Positions 58,957 to 64,000 of a DNA stretch of 64,000 nucleotides are shown in pieces. Each line of letters begins with the position of its first letter. Within the stretch, counting starts at the first letter, position 1. The translations under genes and the position numbers were made by a program. Under the pieces are notes generated by a model that was given only the letters and a program-made list of their open reading frames with translations, did no database searches and was not told the origin of the DNA. The stretch comes from Hysterangium stoloniferum (Eukaryota; Basidiomycota; Agaricomycetes; Hysterangiales; Hysterangiaceae): contig WHVD01000128.1 in the NCBI GenBank assembly GCA_015178975.1, positions 1 through 64,000 of the forward strand, in the 5' to 3' direction.

Positions 58957-59286
58957 GAGGTGGTGCAAAAGGGAAATGAGATAATATTTAGGCTTACTGC
59001 TCCGAAATGGCAACTAAGCGGCAGCTTGTGATGGGCAGCTACATCCTGGTTGAATCATGCGATGATCGCAGTCGGCTATGTTTATTTGATAAAGAATTGT
59101 TACTAACATGGCTCCCAGATTTGTATCCTCCAAGTTCCCATATGCTCAATGTAGATCGATGTGAGCAATGTACTACTGATGTAGAAAGACTGAGAGTTGA
59201 CATTCCTCCGGTGAGGAGTCGGACTGACTGAGACCATATTCTGAGCGGCCAGCGCTGGTCCGTAGGCCATTTACGGCCTGCCAAGG
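58957..59286. other. Promoter side of the GT31 gene
   Basis: Short open frames on both strands without recognisable domains. Confidence 0.4.
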
Positions 59287-59458
59287 ATGGCCACTATTCA
59301 AGAAAATGCCTCTCGAAGCGGAACTAGTCAATTATTTCGGCTTGACTATTCAAACTCCGATATTAATATCGAATGGCCACTATTCAAGAAAATGCCTCTC
59401 GAAGCGGAACTAGTCAATTATTTCGGCTTAACTATTCAAACTCCGATATTAATATCGA
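59287..59458. repeat. Tandem duplication of 86 bp
   Basis: Two head-to-tail units (59287-59372, 59373-59458) beginning atggccactattcaag and ending atattaatatcga. They differ by a single g/a. Confidence 0.97.
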
Positions 59459-60049
59459 ATGTTGAGATATCCTAAACTTACCATATATATACATGTAGGA
59501 TACTAATGGTGTATATCCGGCCACTCCTGGTCGTCGCACATTCCATCTCACGGATTTAAATGACTAATGCTGTGATGTCGAGGCATGAGAGGTATTGAGA
59601 CTCTGAATGTGGGTGTATGGTACCTCCCAAACGGGATGCACAGTGACAGCCTGTTACCAACTTCTTTCAATATTCCCACGCTGAAAAAAATGACCGCTGC
59701 AGGCCAAAACGGCAGGAAAAAGAATGCAGGACAAACACTACCCTTCAATATATCTGTTGTGGACCAGTCTGCAGGCCCCTCTGTAAATTATTCTCCATCC
59801 TAAACCTTCGATATCCCTGTGATTGGTCTCAAAAGTGGCTGTGAGCATTTGCCTACAGCCAAAGAAGTGAAAATAAATTTGAGAAATCTTCCAAAACAAA
59901 AGCGGGTAATTCAGGACAGTAATAGTGTATCATTTTTAAAATATTATTAATATAATATTTATATATACATATATCTATTATTAGAGTTAGTACAATCCTA
60001 ATATAAATAAATAATAACAGGTTTTTCACCGTTTGATACCTGGGCCCGG
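59459..60049. other. Unassigned; one 73-codon open frame
   Basis: 59585-59803 (plus) reads LNVGVWYLPNGMHSDSLL and could be a coding fragment of unknown type. 59930-60020 is almost pure A/T. Confidence 0.35.
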
Positions 60050-60445
60050 GTGATTGAAGTAACACCTTCACATTCCTTTACATCCGCTTCCAACTCATGG
60101 TCAGAGATTGTTGTGCTCAACCTATGCATCAATGTAGATTGTAGTACTTTCATTCTTCTTGGAGATCCTTTTTGTCTAGTCTTTATTCAGGCTCCAAATT
60201 TGCAATTGGCGAAAGGGGGCCATGCCCTCCTTGCAACTTTACCTTTCCTCCCCTCTCTTTTCCTTTTCCTCTAACTTCCATACCCCCTCCCCTTCCCCTC
60301 TCAACCCTTCTGCCCCCCCAACCTACTGCTTCTAAACCTCCTTCACCCCTTCACCTTGCTTTAGGGTACTTTGTCCCCTGACCACTATGTATCTTAGTTA
60401 TGCAATGCAGTATACAAATGTATTAAAAAAAAAAGGGGGGGGGGC
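60050..60445 (+). repeat. Possible 3' end of a poly(A) retroelement
   Basis: A C/T-rich stretch (about 60240-60360) is followed by gcaatgcagtatacaaatg, ten A and then ten G (60425-60445). A pyrimidine-rich 3' region ending in poly(A) fits a 5'-truncated LINE or SINE, but no target duplication or reverse transcriptase is seen. Confidence 0.3.
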
Positions 60446-61741
60446 ACATCCGCCACACACTTAAGGTTCTGATGGCTTTATCATGGAAACTTTGAAATAG
60501 CAGCCACCCTTATCATGACTGACCCATCTTTTGGGGCTGTAGGATTTTATTATTTTTGACCATGCAGCCCCCCTGGATGAAACTAAATGTACATGAATGG
60601 ACGTCTGCCACTTCCGATCAAGCAATGGAGTTTTCTGCACTGAAAACTTGGCTGGACTATCTATTGGGATGAACTAGTTAGAGAGACATATCCTGTCTCA
60701 CACACTGGGAAGAGGAACATGACGTTTTCTGGTCTGGATGGCAGGCTTCTAGTATTACACTGAGAACATGTTTCGTTATATACGGACTAGTTTGAAGGAG
60801 CATTTGGATGGCATCAGAGATGCAAACTACATACACAAGACTTCCATCATCAGACAAACATTAGATGATATGATATCCATGAATAGCACACACCCTATTT
60901 CACGGTCACCTGAGGTCCATGACAGACCTGGTAGCAAACTTCCAAGGCCCAATGAAAGATACAATATTCTGTTTTCACAGTGCTCATAAGAATCTCCCAA
61001 CACCTTCCAGATTTTTCTGTGGTTGTGAACCCAGGACCCTTGTGCTCACTCCCAAGGGTTACTGTTTTATATGATAGAGCAACAGAGCTGTCCCTATTCT
61101 GAAGCAGATAATGAATTGGAATATGGCATCTACTGCATGGTGAAAGGTGACCTACCAGTGGAGTGCCAATGAAATCACAGCAGATTGTACATAATGATAT
61201 ATCCTTGACTAACAAAGCACCCCCACTGCAAGTTGGCCCCAGTTTGTTCTGGTGGCCTGCCATTTGATTCAAGCCTGTGAAACTAGCTTATGGCTCATAG
61301 AAATCATAATATGACTTCCCTATGTTCAAGATGACTAATACCATTTGTGCAGTGAATGGCGTTCTAGCTTGAGCTACTTGCTGTGGGTAATACTGCCAAA
61401 GTTCATCCAAGTTGCTAGCTTGTGATAGACCGCATAAGTTTCTCCCAACTTCTGGGATCATGTTTAGTTCCCTTGGTGAGGTTCACCATCTACTGTCACA
61501 ATAGAATCAAATATATTTGTTAATAATGTGAGATGAGCTCAGTAGTTTGAGAACAACTTGTTGCCACAATAGTCTGTGTGGTATTCTGCAATAGTAGAAA
61601 ACCAGACAAGTAAGGTAAGCGGGAGAACTCTTTTATTGCAATAACATAGTAATAAGTAGTACACACAGTGATCAAATACTGTACAAACGTCCACTCCAAT
61701 GCACAACCTCTCCGAGAAAATTCTTTCCTTTAATTCCATCA
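60446..61741. other. Unassigned; box B-like element at about 61030
   Basis: On the minus strand, GGGTCCTGGGTTCACAACC near 61035-61020 looks like a tRNA-type box B. No gene is recognised; the frame 61272-60895 has no known domain. Confidence 0.35.
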
Positions 61742-62760
61742 TTACACCACAGTACTGTTAGCCCACGTCAATGGGATACTATTGATCCACCTCACAATAA
61801 GGTCAGCTGCAGCCTCAGATTGATCAAAGGGAACCATGTGTCTAAAATAAACAGGGGGGGGACATGAGTCAAATCCTGGGCAGGCAAAAACACCAGACAA
61901 CCACATACCCCACCTCGTTCACTACTACAAAGGTATAGTTGGTGCCAACAGAGTGAACATCACCTGCCTCTTTCCCACTGCTAAGTGTAACCCATTTGCT
62001 GGTCTGTGTTTTCTTGAAGGCTTCTGCGAAGGGGTGACCATCAAGGTTGTGTACCCATGCCTCATTTCCCTGTACAGAACATTTTAGAAGTTATACACAG
62101 ATTCTAAAAATATATATATATACAATGAAATTGCACATGAAATCTAGAGTGAGGAAACTTTTGAGCATTTTGTTCTCTTCATTTTTCAAAAGACGGTAAC
62201 ATGTGACATACCAGCTTTGCCAGCATACAGCAGTCTAACCCCCTTGTTCAAAAGTGGAATGAGCAATTCAGCCACATTGTGCACAGAATCACCCTGCAGC
62301 ATACACGTGAGATTTACTTCTATATTACAGTCTGAAAACCAACAGGGAGAGTAGAAGAAGGTCGGACACAATAAACTGAGTGTTAACTTTACAGGATACA
62401 TACCCTCAATCCTCATAGCATGAGCTATCTTTCTTCATGTTGCATGTATGCCTGACATCATATGGGTTAAGACCTAGGTTTAGGATTGGTGCGAACATTT
62501 GATTGTTGCAGTATAGTTGAGCTGGCACACTGCAAAGATAATTAGAGACAGATGTGGGTGTACAGATAAACCACTGAAACCACTTACCAAACCAACTTTG
62601 AATTGAAGGAGTAACAAGCCTTGACGAGAGTTTGACAAATCGAGGCTGTGCTAAATAACAAAGTACACTCAGGTCCTTGGGGATCATCATAGAGAGTGTA
62701 GGGTCCTTCATAAATGGGTTCATTATTATCATTGTCATGTAAAATGATGATGAATGCAAA
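61742..62760 (-). pseudogene. Serine carboxypeptidase (S10), 3' half only
   Basis: Minus-strand exon-like blocks, in family order: LYDDPQGPECTLLF to ACYSFNSKLV (ends at 62588), then VPAQLYCNNQMF to NPYDVRHTC and CYED (from 62529), then GDSVHNVAELLIPLL to LLYAGKAG. After these come GNEAWVHNLDGHPFAEAF and VNE-VG/HMVPFDQSEAAADL, which keeps the catalytic His. The protein ends IPLTWANSTVV and stop at 61742. The catalytic Ser part (GESYGG region) is absent upstream. The segment expected to hold the catalytic Asp (YAG--D-IC) is not found, and a TGA follows CYED. A short TG...CA repeat lies 55 bp upstream. I read it as a truncated, probably dead gene of a secreted or vacuolar peptidase. Confidence 0.75.
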
Positions 62761-62815
62761 CTATGTATAAGTAGATTAATTGCTGTAGAAGTCAACGGGA
62801 CTCGACATGTTGTGG

Positions 62816-62989
62816 TGTAAGCCTGGTGCCCCAGGCATACCAGTGGACCTTTAGTTACTTATGTAATCATCCTGTTTTTCTCTGCTGCCCAGCCATGTAT
62901 CCTGTTCGTTAGTTCATCGAGCAATACACCGTGGTCATATCAACCCATGTGACCTGGACCCAGTGAGCCTATTTGATGACAGGCTTCCA
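62816..62989 (+). repeat. Short TG...CA repeat, copy 4
   Basis: 174 bp, TGTAAGCCTGGTGCCC to GACAGGCTTCCA, with perfect TGTGG duplications (62811-62815 and 62990-62994). The ends are inverted repeats of one another over about 12 bp and more loosely further in. No coding frame. Confidence 0.85.
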
Positions 62990-62994
62990 TGTGG

Positions 62995-63223
62995 TTAGCC
63001 CAAAATGGAACCCCTTAGTAAAGGTGTCACACCGCAGCCCGTTTGGGAGGTACACCACAACCTGAATTGGATGTGGGAAACTGCAGGTTTTTCACCATTT
63101 GATACCTGGTGATGTCCCTCACTGGAAAAAAAATTCCATGACAGATAAATTCTAACAAATTTGGGTAAAGCTAAAATGTATCTCAGTGATCAAGATAAAA
63201 TCTCAGTGAAGGGCCATCAGACA
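62995..63223. other. Unassigned; contains a dispersed string
   Basis: caggtttttcaccatttgat at about 63088 matches caggtttttcaccgtttgat at about 60018, and the tacctcccaaacggg string at 59630 recurs here inverted. These are pieces of an undefined repeat. Confidence 0.5.
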
Positions 63224-63311
63224 GTATTTGCAACTAATGAAACTGAATTGGTTCCTGATATTCATATCAGGAACACCATTCAGTTTGCTAATATATATTA
63301 GTTGCAAATAC
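63224..63311. repeat. Palindromic repeat, 88 bp (foldback)
   Basis: gtatttgcaactaatgaaac runs to a tight turn at about 63262 (ctgatattcatatcag) and returns inverted, ending gttgcaaatac, with a few mismatches. Confidence 0.85.
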
Positions 63312-63672
63312 TCTCTTTTAAAACATTTCAGTGAGTCAGAAAATTAAAGTAAATTCCAGTAAAATTCTGATCAAAACAGTCTAGTCATTCAAAGCAATCC
63401 AGGAAATTTAGATAAATCAAAGTCAAATAAATTCCAAAAAATTCAAGCTTTCAATTGATTCCAATAATCTCACAAAGTGGACCAATTCCAAGACCTACCA
63501 CAATCACAACTGCTTAAATCCAATCCAAATCGAGTACATATCATTTCATCAGCAACCCTCATACCTAAGTTCATCCACTCCTCCAAATGGTATATCCACA
63601 GTCTTTGTAGAATTGGGATCTGACTTTCATACATTCAGTGATATTTTCTACATCCAACCATATGAAGCCATA
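63312..63672. other. AT-rich, unassigned
   Basis: Nothing recognised. Confidence 0.4.
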
Positions 63673-64000
63673 TGTTACAACCAGAAAACCTGCTGGACTC
63701 CAGGCAGTACCCTATATGCACCTGCATCCTACATGCACCAGTTATCAGTTAACTGGAACACCCACCAGGACCTGGACATCAAACCTGCCCATGTCTGACC
63801 TTCGTTGTCTCATGAATCTGTCACTGGAATACCCACCAGGACCTGTGCATGTCATACATGTATGTACCTGTCTATCTCTGACCCTGTCCCATGCATCAGT
63901 CACCAGACTCTGCTTGGAAAACCCATCAGCTCTCTAACTGAGCCCCATTCCCATTATGGTCAAATGACTGGTCACATTTCAGACTCCACACCTGCCCTGT
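63673..64000 (+). repeat. Family-A LTR, running off the window
   Basis: It starts TGTTACAACCAGAAAACC and follows the family-A LTR (agcccc-attcccattatggtcaaatgac) to the window end. CpG-poor, so an old copy. Whether it is solo or part of an element cannot be seen. Confidence 0.88.

Overview
This window looks like a transposon-dense stretch of a filamentous basidiomycete genome, most likely an Agaricomycete. The grounds are introns of about 50-60 bp, host genes of a fungal type (GH25 lysozyme, spherulin-like cupins, a GT31 glycosyltransferase), Tf1/sushi-like chromoviruses, and a DDE transposon whose conserved block I associate with mushroom genomes. The species cannot be told from the sequence. 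About two thirds of the window is mobile-element sequence of several ages. Young copies are rich in CpG, while old copies show C-to-T and G-to-A decay.

Layout. Positions 1-7126 hold a nearly intact Ty3/Gypsy chromovirus (A-1, minus strand, left LTR outside the window). It sits inside an LTR of another family (B, 7127-8186), which itself broke a DDE transposon gene (8187-9424). Positions 12200-17080 are a rearranged duplication with inverted arms around an unrecognised two-exon gene and a MITE. A secreted GH25 lysozyme gene lies at 17570-18493. Positions 19734-25610 are decayed LTR elements, Tc1 fragments and AT-rich sequence. At 25611-33773 a solo LTR (TSD TAAAT) contains a complete second chromovirus A-2 (26152-33546, TSD AGTCC). 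Solo LTRs follow at 34096-34920 and 35050-35769.

Two divergently oriented cupin paralogues with a C-terminal membrane segment (38996-40345 minus, 54318-55603 plus) flank about 14 kb of repeats. These repeats include solo LTRs of family C (44693-45519 and 47121-47856), a decayed Gypsy gag, and tRNA-like repeats. A GT31 glycosyltransferase gene (57620-58956) and a truncated serine carboxypeptidase gene (61742-62760) close the window, together with short TG...CA repeats and another LTR at the right edge.

The most interesting system is the A-type chromovirus. Between the end of pol and the 3' LTR it carries a spliced gene on the opposite strand, with its own TATA box, a coiled-coil-prone N-terminus and a perfectly spaced Zn2Cys6 motif. 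The gene has the same two introns in both copies. The element also appears to be self-primed: an 11-nt sequence just after the 5' LTR is complementary to the predicted 5' end of its own RNA, about 33 nt after the LTR TATA box, as in Tf1. The cupin pair and a small TG...CA repeat family with 5-bp target duplications are the other points of note.
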